From Diospyros lotus (lineage: Eukaryota; Streptophyta; Magnoliopsida; Ericales; Ebenaceae), in NCBI RefSeq assembly GCF_014633365.1, contig NC_068351.1, positions 14,018,907 to 14,082,906 on the forward strand: a DNA stretch of 64,000 nucleotides, in the 5' to 3' direction. This document shows positions 44,201-56,200 of the stretch, piece after piece. The position numbers and the translations under genes are program-made. How positions within the stretch are numbered: the first letter of the stretch is position 1; each line of letters opens with the position of its first letter. The notes beneath the pieces are model-generated. The model had not been told where the DNA came from, made no database searches, and saw only the letters and a program-made list of their open reading frames with translations.

Positions 44201-47200
44201 GGTTTATCTCATTTCTCATCTATATGATGGCATGACCATTATTATTTTTTCTATGTTCTATCAACAGATTGATGATTCAAGGTAATTTAAACATTGTAGG
44301 CACTTCTTGCTTATGGTTTGAGTAGTTCAAGACGTGCCCCAGATGCTCTCCATCCGTGAGTGTTTCATACAGTCACCTACTTATTTTAATTATCAATATA
44401 ATCAGGCTGAAAAAATCAGCATTTAATTAGTGATTTACATTTGTAGTGTGTCCACTTGATACTTGGCATCAGAAAATGCATGTTCATGCTTCCTATTGCT
44501 ACCCTTCATAATTAATGATCTCTTTATAGATTCCAGTGTTGAGTGACCGAAAGCCTTCGATAAATGCATATTTCTTCTTTCACTTTTTGTGTTTGGAAAC
44601 TTAGCCAGATTTGTCATGATCACTTGTATTTAAAATGACTAATTTGAGTTAAAAGGATCAATCAAATTGGAGTTAGTGGTTCTGAGTAGGAAATTTTTAA
44701 TAACTTAAAATTGAGCATGAGACATCTTTGACAAATGGGTGGCTTTTCTTATCACAACTTGGAGGACCACTATAGTGTCAACTAGCTATGTGCTTTATAC
44801 ATAAGAAATTTAAGGTTAACTACAAGCAACCTACAACCCCCCCCCACATTTATGTTTTTGTTAAACCTAACCCTAAACTAAAAGAAAATTGTATTTTTCC
44901 CCTTAGTATAATTGGGGTTAACATTGTTAAATGAAGATGTTGGAATTATGATCTTTTCATCTTTAAAAATAAGGGTTAATTGCTGGGACTTTTTTCATCT
45001 ATGCCTTTGTATTATTTAACTGCATGAACTAAAAATTCTATAAGTTTACCACCTATGCTTCTGAAATATTAATCTTTTGAGATTTAGCAGGTGTTTATCT
45101 CTTAAAACGATTTGTTTGAAAATTTTATTTCTCTATATTAATTTGAGGTAAATATCATGAAATGAATAAGTTAAATTTTTAATTATACTCCTTCTATTCA
45201 AATTTTTTTTATACTATTTGGATAAAATTTAACTATTGAGAGTGAGCCATAGGAGCAGCGGGTAAGGTTGTTTCTTTGCAATTAGCAGATTACAAGTTCG
45301 AGTTGTGAAAACAACCACTTTACAAAGAAAAGGTAAGGTTGTCCTTTTCTAGTCAACTATTATGAAATAAAAAAGGGCACTGATATTTTTGCAGATTTAA
45401 TGACAAAAATACCCTAAAACAGTATGAGGATTCTCTTTTAAATGACCAATATATCTTTTGGAAAGATGTTGGAGAGTAGGAGTATATTCATTCCAAAACA
45501 TTTATTATTTTATTAGGGAAGGATATTTCCCAATAAAATATTAGTTATGACATTTCAGTAAAATAGGTGCATAAATCTATGATTTCTTAGTTCAAAGGCA
45601 TACCTGAAATAGAGTTCTTGCAGTTAACCTGTTTTGTTGAAGAGGGTAGGTAGGTATGTAATTTTAAATTCGCAATCTAGAGGTGTTAACTCTGTTGCAC
45701 TCTGCCAATACCAGGAGGTTGTAAATATATGTTTTTTCAGTTTATAGGGTTTAGTGATACAAGGACATGAATGAGGGTTCTTCTTCATTAACTCTGGAAT
45801 TTATGGAAATAAATAAGCATATATCATTGAATACCTATGGCTTTATGAATGTTCTGAAACCAACTATTATTTTATGTTCGCAGTTATGGTTATTCTAAAG
45901 AAAGATTTGTTTGGTCCTTAATATCTGCTGTTGGCATCTTTTGTATTGGTTCTGGTGCTACAATTGTTCATGGAGTTCAAAACTTGTGGACTTCACAGGT
46001 AATTTCCAATTAATATGTTAATTGATTGATCATCTATTTCTCTTATCCATGAATTTTAATTGTTCCCTTGTTACATGAAATTGAAGTTGATTCATCTGTA
46101 TGCCTGCTTTGTTCAGCCCCCTGAAAATATTCAGTATGCAGCTTTGGTTATTGGTGGCTCATTCCTTATTGAAGGTACAAATCATGGAATAACAGATTTG
46201 GACTGCTGGACTGCCTCTGCCAATAATCTTTTATGTTTTTCCTTTCATATTTTTCCTTATAATCAATCCTGGTCTCCCTTAGGTGCTTCTCTTCTTGTGG
46301 CCATACATGCTGTCAGGAAAGGTGCTGCTGCAGAGGGTATGAGAGTGAGAGACTATGTTTGGCGTGGTCATGATCCCACTTCTGTTGCTGTCATGACGGA
46401 GGTCATATTTTCTTCACCTATGGAAATATTTGTGAACTAGAGATGTCTACTAATGAAATTAACATATGGGTTGTGAAAAGGAGATGTAATGAAATTTATT
46501 AATATAAAACTTTATGCTCTGCCATTGCATTGTAACGCCGCGTGGAAACAAAATATTTAGTCTAATTGGAGGAATTTTCAAAAATATATGTTCTTTCTGC
46601 AATCTTTACAGTCGCAAGTTGTTTCCATGGTTCTCCAGTTGCAGTTACATTTCTCTAACCTTGAGAAATTGTGGTTGTATATGCCATATAATGCTATCAA
46701 ATATGATGCAGGATGGTGCTGCAGTAACAGGACTCCTTATTGCTGCTGCATCGTTGGTTGCAGTGGATAGGACAGGAAATGCAATTTACGATCCCATTGG
46801 TTCAATTGTAGTAGGGAATCTTCTTGGAATGGTAAGTAATACGTCAGTGTACATTAAAATTAACATATTCTAATTGTGGCCTAATACTTAACATATTCTT
46901 ATCATCCTATACCATGGTCAAGTTAGTGTTCACATATCTGAAAATAGTTTTGTCAATTTATACCTTGTAGAGATTTCGAGTAATATCAGCCACCAGCCAA
47001 CAAATTATTCAGTTTCCTATTTTCTCACTTTCCTTTTTTAGTGAAGTCAACCTATTTCCTAGTTCGAGTAGGGAGAATAAATCTCTCTCCCTCAGCTAGC
47101 TGTAGGTTTCCTAAAGTAGTGTAGATACAATTTCCTAATTGTAGTGTACATACTAGGAAACCAGTAAAGATGTATGTTGTATAAATATTTCGTTCACTAT

Positions 47201-50200
47201 GATGAATAAAATCAGTTCTTCTCCCTAAAATTTATGCATGGTATCAGAGCAGGGAAGAATCCTCCTCTTTTGTTAAACCCTAGGCAGCTCTTATCTTTCC
47301 TTTACCACCACATCCACACTGGCAGCGACTACCATGCCGGCTCTCAACCCTTCAATCACTCCTGCAAGCTTTAGATCTGCAAATCACAGCATGGCTGGAA
47401 AAAGCAATTTGTCATTGGAGATCATCCCTTGTCTTACCAGCGACACAAGAGCCGTAGACAATAACATGTTTACTATCACTGGCCACAAGTGGAACGGGCA
47501 TAACTACCTCCAATGGTCCCAATCTGTCATGATGTTCATCTGCGGAAAGGGGAAGGATGACTACCTAACTGGAGCCACAAGCAAATCGAGGGAGGTAGAC
47601 CCAAAGTTCTAGATGTGGAAATCCGAGAACAACATGGTAATGTTCTAGCTTATTAACTCCATGACTAATGAGATTGGTGAGAATTTTTTGTTGTATATCA
47701 CTGCACATGATATATGGGAAGCTGCTAAGGAAGCTTACTCACATGTTGAAAATGTATCGGAGTTGTTTGAGATTGAAAGCATACTTTTGGGAAGCTGCTA
47801 AGGAGGCTTACTCACATGTTGAAAATGTATCGGAGCTGTTTGAGATTGAAAGCATACTTGATGATTTGTGACAAGGAGAATCCAATGTTACCCAGTACTT
47901 TAATTCACTCAATAAGTATTGGCTTCAACTGGATAAATATGATACGATCTAGTGGATTGTTGAGAAAAATAGATTATACATGCTCCTTATAGATTTAAAC
48001 TAAAACCTAGATGGAGTGAGAGGGAGAATTCTAGGTACAAAACCTCTACCAAGTATCCGAGAGGCCTTTTTTGAAGTTCGTCGAGAGGAGAGAAGGATGA
48101 AAATAATGCTGAAGACTGCCACTCCAAATTAGGAAACTTCAGCCCTAACCACTCGAGGGATTCAATAGCCAACCAAACTTAAAAAATGAGTGTCTTTGGT
48201 GTGATCATTGTCATAAAATAGGTCACACAAAGGACACCTGTTGGGAGATACATGGTGTTACGACCATTGGACAGAGGGGAATCCCTGTGGCAGCGACTAT
48301 CCTACCGATTATATCACCTTCCAAGTCTCTCTTGGAACGTCAACATTAATGAATAGCAATTTCTGAATTCCTTTCTACTATCTCTCTATCCCTTTCTCTT
48401 CTAAATTCTTCTCATTCTCTCTCTCTTTATCTCTTCCTTTTCTCTGTTTTTCCTCTGCAAACCGATTGCATCTTCCTGATTCCAACTAAATTAGGAGTGT
48501 GACCCTATTGTCACCTCACTACTGCGACAATTTTGGTATCAGAGCATCGGTTCTCGGCCGAAGCTGCTAGGTTGGTGCAATGGCGGAAGAAACCCGCATG
48601 AAGAATTTCGAGACAGTTGCAGCAAGTTAGCTCAACTATGTTGGAATTCCATAGTAGGATTGACCAATTAGAGATCAGGGGTGTACGAAACCATGAGGTG
48701 ATCATGGCGATGGATCGCAAGCTGGAGAGTTCGTTGGAAGGAATGGAATAGAGGCTGGAAGGGTCCATGGCGAGGTTGTGAGAAGACATGAGGGCGCAGA
48801 TTCAACAATTTATGTTCATGTTTACTCGCCCAAACGTAAGAGTGGCTCTTGACTTTCCTTCGCGTGAAAGGGATGATCCAATATTATCGAGAAATGGAAT
48901 GAATAGGATGGAAGGAACCTCAGAGATTGAGGTAGATCCTGAGGAGGGATTGGGGGGAGTTATGGGCAGGGGAAGGAACGAGTAGCCTCATACCCATCCT
49001 CCGGGGTTTCCCATGCCCCAGATGGAGATACCAGTATTCGAAGGAGCTAACTAACCCCCGGTGGTGGTTGAAGAAATGTGAGAGGTTATTCCATTGGCAC
49101 AACATACCTAGGGGGTAGAGGGTGTCGTTAGCCACTGCTTACTTCAATGAAGCAGTTGATGCTTGGTTTCAGGGGTGCCTTAGTGTGAGGGAAGACTATA
49201 CATGGGAAGAGTTTTCTGAAAAATTATGTGAACATTTTGGGGAAAGGAGTATGGTGAATACTATAGAAGAGTTTAATAAGCTTAAGCAAACAGGGAGCGT
49301 TGGGGCTTATTTACAACAGTTTGGGGAATTAAGATCGTTCATGATCTGTCACAACCCTTACTTATTAGAAGCTTACTTTGTGTCAAGCTTCATGAGTTGC
49401 CTAAGTGAGGAGTTATAGCTAATGGTGAAAATGATGAGACCAAGGACAGTGGAGCAAGCCTTTGAAAGTGCCCGATTACAAGAAATGTCAGCAGAGGCAT
49501 TAATGAAGAAGCAAAGGTAACAATAGAGAGGGGTAGTGCTGGGGACAAGCCTTGTTGGGGGAAAGAACTATCACGGAGATATGGCAAAAGGAAACCAAGG
49601 AGTAAGGAATGTAGGAGGATCGAGCTCAGTTCCACATGGGGAGCAATTAAGGGAGTAAAGGAGGTTGGTTGGTCTTTGTTTTCGATGTGGTGAGAAGTAC
49701 CACCTTGGGCATCAATGTAAGAGGCAAATTCTGCACTGGAAGGGGATGAAGAGGAGAACCCAAGGAAAGCAGAGGGAGAGGACACTAGGGAGGATGGAGA
49801 GGAAGATAATGGGTAGATCTTGATTCATGCTCTGAAGGGCGTAGCTAACAATAAAATTATCAAGGTGGAGGGTCAAGCTAACGGGTGTAATTTGATGATT
49901 CTAATTGATAGTGGGAGTACCCCACAGCTTTCTTGATGAAAGCACGACCAAAAGACTCAAGTGTCCACTCACGGGAACCCCACCCTTGAGTGTGACAGTG
50001 GCTAATGGAAGTCGAGTGATGAGTAATTCAACCTGTAATAACTTTGGGTGGGAGATTCATGGAGAGAGATTTGAGGCAGACGTGAGATACGATAGCTAGG
50101 GGGTTGTGATGTAGTTCTTGGCATAAATTGGATGAAAGGGGTGAGGCCCATTAGCTTTGACTTCAATCGGATGGAGGTCTCCTTTGAGAGAGAAGGGAGG

Positions 50201-53200
50201 AAGGTGACGTTGACAGGGGGAAAAGAAACGGGGGCGTGTAAAATGATTTATGAGAAAAGATTGCATAAGGTGATCAAGGGAAAGTGGAGTCAACTGGCAA
50301 ATCTATTCTCAATTGTGGCCCTAGAGGATAGCCATGTTGAACAAAAGGGGGAAGGAGAACTATTCCTGACAGTTAGCACACCCCAAGGTATGTCCGGCTA
50401 GGTACATCACATAGATTTTCTTAATACATTGCTGAAAGATTATGAGGATTTATTTGTTGAGCCCACATCCCTTCCTCCTACTAGAGTTTTTTACCACACT
50501 ATAAACCTAAAGTCAAACATGGAACTCGTTAACATTAGGTTTTACCGATATTCCCCAATCCAAAAGAATGAAATTGAGAAAATGGTTAGGGATATGCTTC
50601 AGCAATCTATCATTCGTCCTAGCCAAAACCCTTTTGCTTTCCCTGTTTTATTAGTTAAAAAGAAAGATGGATCATGACAATTTTGTGTGGATTATCACCA
50701 ACTCAATGCCATGACCATCAAGGATAAGTTCCCTATACCCCTTGTTGAAGACCTTTTAGATGAATTACACAATGCCCAATTCTTTTCTAAGTTTGACCTA
50801 CGCTCGGGTTATCACTAAATTAGAATGAGGCCCAATGACATACCTAAAACAGTCTTTAGAACCCACCATGGACACTTTGAATTCTTGATGATGCCCTTTG
50901 GGCTTACCAATGCCCCAACTATTTTTCAATCCCTCATGAACAAAATTTTTGAACCCTACCTTCGAAAATTTATATTGATATTCTTTGATGATAACCTCAT
51001 TTATAGCCTTACTTTTGATCAACACCTATCCCACCTAAAGACCACCCTTGAGATCCTTAGATCTAATAAGCTCTTTATTAAGAAATCTAAGTGTGCTTTT
51101 GGTCAAGGGCATGTTGAGTATTTGGAGCATATCATATCCCAGGAAAGTATTAGCACGGATCCAAGAAAAGGAGAAGCTATGGTGTCTTGGCCAAGGCCTA
51201 CATCGGTAAGAGGGCTAAGAGGATTTTTAAGATTAATCGGGTACTATTGTCGGTTTGTGAAGGACTACGGGGCCATCAACAAGCCCCTAACAGACCTTTT
51301 GAAGAAAGGGGGATTCAATTGGGGGCTCGTAGCTCAAAAGGCTTTTGAGAAGCTGAAGGGGGCCATGAGGAGGGTGTTGGTCCTAGGGCTACCCAACTTT
51401 AAAAAACCTTTTGTTCTAGAAATCGATGCAAGTGGAACAGGCATTGGGGCAGTGTTGGTACAAGAAGGATGACCATTAACATTTTTTAGTCAAGTCTTGA
51501 GCCCTAAGATTCGAGCCTTAGCATCTATGAAAAAGAATTTATAACTGTATTCATGGCTGTTGACAAGTGGAGACATTATTTGGAAGGAGGCAGATTCATA
51601 ATTACGACTGATCATGAAGGCCTAAAGTTTATGTTACAACAAAAATTATATACTCAGCTACAAAAGAAGGGCATGTTTAAGCTAATAGGCCTTGATCATA
51701 CCATATAGTATAGGAAGGGAAGAGAAAATATTGCTGTTGATGCTCTATCAAGGCGCCATGAGGAAGGGTGTGCAATAGCCATAACCCTGGTGGTCCTGGA
51801 GTAGTACCTAGAGGTGATTAATAGGTATGAGGGAGATGAGAAGATAAAAGAGCTGCTGGAAAGGTTGTCTATAGGATCCAAAGAGGTAGAGGGGTACACC
51901 TTAGTTGAAGGAATGCTAAGATACTAGGGAAGAGTGGTGACTAGGGATAATGCAGAACTCAAGAGTAAAATCATGCAAGCCTTACACGAGGCTTCTTTGG
52001 AAGGGCACTCAAGAGTGCAAAACACCTACTTGAGAGTTAGGCAGCTCTTTCATTGGCCTGGGAATGAGAACAGAAGTTAAGAGATTTGTGATGGCTTGTG
52101 ACACCTGTAAGAGGTGTAAGTCAGAAATGGTAGCCTACTTCGGGTTATTTTATTACAGCCACTGCCTATTCCCAACCAAGATTGGTCAAGTGTGTCCATG
52201 GATTTTGTGGAAGGGTTACCCAAATCAGAGGGAAAAGACTTATTGGTGGTAGTGGACCAGTTTACCAATTTTGCTCATTTTATAGGATTGACTCACCCTT
52301 ATACAGCTCAAGAAGTGGCTAGGGCCTTCTTAGATTGAGTGGTTAAGCTGCATGAGACTCCTAAGTACATTGTTTCAGACCGGGACAGAATTTTCACTAG
52401 TTTGATGTGGTAAGAACTCATGGGGGCCTTGGGAACTAAACTGAGCATGTCTACAGTATACCATCCTTAATTAGATGGGCAGACTAAGAGAGTGAACCAA
52501 AGTTTAGAGACCTATCTAAGGTGCATTTGCCTTTTATAGCCTAAGGAGTGGCATAGGTGGTTCTTTGGCTCAATGGTGGTATACACCAACCACCATTCTT
52601 CTATCAACATGTCCCCCTTCGAGGCCCTATTTGGATGCAAACCATCTATCCTACCTGCTATGGAATGAGGCTCTAATGTACCAACAGTGGATGACTACCT
52701 GCAACAACGAAGAAGGGTATCACAACAGTTGAAGCAAGAACTAGCAGCTGCCCAAAATCAAATGAATCAAACAGCTGACAGGAGGAGTGAGAGAGAGTTT
52801 GCTGTAGAGGACGAGGTGTACTTGAGGCTGAGATACCCCCATTTAAGTCAATTACTCATGGAAAGGTAACTAAGTTTAGTCCCAATTTCTTTGGGCCTTT
52901 TCCCATAGAGGCTAAGGTAAAAAGAGTGGCATACCGTCTAAGGCTACCAGCCGAGTCCCAAATCCATCCAGTGTTTCATGTGTCCCTTCTAAAGAGTTCC
53001 GTGGGAGCACAACTGATGAGTACTGCTTTACTTATACTTCCTAGAGAAACTAACAAACCGGTGGAACCAGAAGCTATTATTGAAAGGAGGGTGATATACA
53101 AGCACGGGGCTCCCTTGATTCAAGTATTGGTCAAGTGGAAAGACAGTTCGTCTGATTGCAACACTTGGGAGTACCGGACCTCCTAAAGCAGTTCCCGAGG

Positions 53201-56200
53201 ATTGCCAGCCTCCTTAACATTTCTTGAGGACAAGAAATCGGTTAAGGGAGGGGAAATTTTCACGACAACACTTCCTATTAGCAGCAATTTTAAATTTTTT
53301 ATCATGCTATAATTCATAGCTTATTTTACTGCTTGGATTTACTAGTTATTGCTGTAATTTCTAGAATAATTGTTAGCAGTTTGTTAGCCAAAGATTGCCA
53401 CTTGTAAAGGGGCTTGAATAGGATAAAATATATTGTTATAGTCGTTGGGCAGGAGGGAATCCCCTATGGCAGTGACTATCCTACTGAGTATATCACCTTC
53501 CAAGTCTCTATTGGAATGACAACATTAATGAATAGCAATTTCTAAATTCCTCTCTACTATCTCTCTATCCCTTTCTCTTCTAAATTCTTATCGTTCTCTC
53601 TCTCTTTATCTCTTCCTTTGCTCTGTTTTTCCTCTACAAATCAATTTCATCTTCCTAATTCCAACTAAATTAGGAGTGCGACCCTATTGTCACCTCACTA
53701 CCGTGACACATGGCAAACTAGCATATTGGAAACCTGCTCATGAGAGGAAAAGTCGGGGCAATATAGCTTCTATGGAGGAGACCACTACAACCTCAGAACC
53801 AAACCTTTTCAACAAGGAATAGATGGAATGGTTGAAAAAGATGTTTGGCCAATCACAAACCACTCAACCTTTAGTGGTTGCCTCCGAATCCATAGCCCAC
53901 AAAGGTAAGTTCCTAAGTACTTTCAATGCTAAATGTGAACTATCAACTACGTGGATTGTTGCCTTAGGAGCATCTAACCACATGACTGAAGATATCAAGC
54001 TACTGACAAGATTTAATCCTTGTGATGAGAACTGGACTGTAAAGATTGCAGATGAGTCCCTATCAAGGGTAGTAGGGATAGGTTCTATAGCTCTATCCAA
54101 GGACCTTACCCTAAAATCTGTTCTCTTGGTTCCTAACTTAGACTGCAATCTATTGTTAATCAGTAAACTTACCATTGATCACAATTGTGTGGCCAAGTTC
54201 TCAAATAATCTATGCGAATTTCAGGATTTGACTTTGGGGAAGACGATTGGCACTGCTGAGGCATGTTCAAGACTCTATCTCCTAAAAAATAATGACCTCC
54301 AGAGCAAACAAGTTCATCCAAGCAGTTGCTTATCCTCGAAAAGTTCTATTTGTCCCTCTAGTTTTCCTTCTAACAATAATAGTGCAATTATGTTATCCCA
54401 TTACAGGTTAAGTCATTGCAATTTTCTCTACCTTAGAAAATTTTTTCTTTCATTTTTTAAGAAGAAAGATCCACATTTGTTTCAATGTGAAATTTGCCAA
54501 TATTCTAAACATATTCGGAACAGTTATCCTAGCCAAACTTACAAAGCATCCCATCTTTTTTCTATAATTCATAGTGATGTGTGGGGGCTCTCCTAAGTCA
54601 AAAATGTTATTGATTTATCTCTTTTATTAATGATCATACACGCCTTGCTTGGGTATTTCTTATGAAAGAAAAATCTAAGGCCAGTCAAATTTTTCAAAAT
54701 TTTAATTCAATGATTCAAAGTCAATTTCATGCCAAGATTCAAATATTGAGAACTGATAATGCCAACGAATACTTCAATTCTATCATTGGAGTCTATCTTT
54801 CAAATTAGGGCATTATTTAGGGGTGTTCAAAAAAATGGGCAAACTGTGAAAATCGACTGCACCGCACCATGGGGTTTTTTGGGAGGAGCAGTTAAGCACG
54901 GTTTGAGAAATCCTCAAATTGTGTTATTTGCAATTTGAGGATTTCTTGATGAGATTAAAAACCAAATCGCTTGAGTAGTGTACTAATAAAAAAATTAAAA
55001 AAATAAATTAAAAAATATATAAAAGGGTGAAATATTGGAACCCTAATCTAATTCTTCCTCTCTACCCAGCCCCTATTGTAACAACTCCTTTTGCTACTTA
55101 TCCGATTGTGATCAGAAGCGCTCGATACGCCAAAACCGACGACTTCCTCCCCCAACCCGTTTTCTTTCAATCACTAGTCTCTACTCTCTAGTTCTCTGAT
55201 ATCGTCTCGGAGGGTCCAAACGGTCCAAGGAGATAGTCGGTGAGGCCTCGAAGTGCGCTGATCAGATCGTCTCTCGTCGATGTTTCGTCGGAGACGCCTT
55301 ACACGATGGCAGATCTCAAGAGGTTTGGGGTCTCGGAATCGGATGAGCTGAAGGTAACTTTTTGAGCCGTGTTTCTCTTATCTTTTGTTTGTTTTGTATT
55401 GATTTGATTTTGACTGCATTTTAGGGCCCTCATTTCCCCCTAAATCCTAGTTGGAAAATCACACTCTCGGTTCTTTGGATAGGTTCGAATCCGAGGTCCC
55501 CAATTTTCTTTAACAACCTTTCTTACATATTATTTCTTGGATTGAAACTCCCTCCATTGATGCTCTAAATCTCTTAGTATGTGGCTTAGATTGAAACTTG
55601 GGAATAACTTAGATAATATATAATTGTCAATAAATATTTTGATTTTTATGCAAAATAGGTATAACATTATGGTAGTGCTTCATTATATACTCTCTGTATA
55701 CAACAAGCAGTATATACAACATTATATATGCACACACACACACACACACACACACTCTTCAGCTAGCTACACATGCGAAAGAAGCAAAAAAAAAATGGCC
55801 CTATTTAAATAGCAAATGTTAGAAGTGACAAATAAGAGTGGACTAAGGATCACAAAGGATTGGGTATTGGGTGGGTTTGCTTCAGCTTTGCCCTAGCCCA
55901 AATAGAAAACCCAACCTCATGTCTGAGCCAATACACACACAATGCCTTTTGTGTGCAAATGGACATTGTTGTGTCCAGTTTAATAAGGATAGCGGAAAGG
56001 CAGTAGAGGAAGCACCAGATGAAGCAGTAGAGGAAACACCATTCTGCAGAAACTTGCGGTGCAGTCTGGTGCGATTTCTGCGCACCAAACCTAATTGCAC
56101 GGTTTGGTTTAACGCCAAACCACATGTGCTGTTTGGCGTATTAAAAATCGCCTAAATCGCATCGTGCACACCTTTAGCATTATTTATTAGAGCTCTTGTG

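Larger units (their letters stand above)
48256..53708 (+). mobile_element. Ty3-gypsy chromovirus inside the copia element
   Basis: A 5,453 bp element with TG...CA ends and the duplication CATGG (48251-48255 and 53709-53713). The 3' LTR (53258-53708) is 451 bp. The 5' LTR (48256-48529) is 274 bp and has lost about 175 bp after its first ~10 bases. The primer site TGGTATCAGAGC is at 48534-48545 and a purine tract AAGGGAGGGGAAA lies at about 53244-53256. Order is gag, protease, RT, RNase H, integrase, chromodomain, the last marking it as a chromovirus. Many stops are present. Confidence 0.93.
54818..56176. mobile_element. Non-autonomous hAT-type element
   Basis: A 1,359 bp insertion in the copia integrase with an 8 bp duplication GCATTATT (54810-54817 and 56177-56184). 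The ends TAGGGGTGTTC and (complement) TAAAGGTGTGC form an imperfect 11 bp inverted repeat of hAT type. Subterminal zones are rich in GGTTT, GCACC and TTTGGCGT-type words. No transposase is present. The inside has a GC-rich, gene-like stretch with a possible exon start (55306-55353) and an AC microsatellite. Confidence 0.85.
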
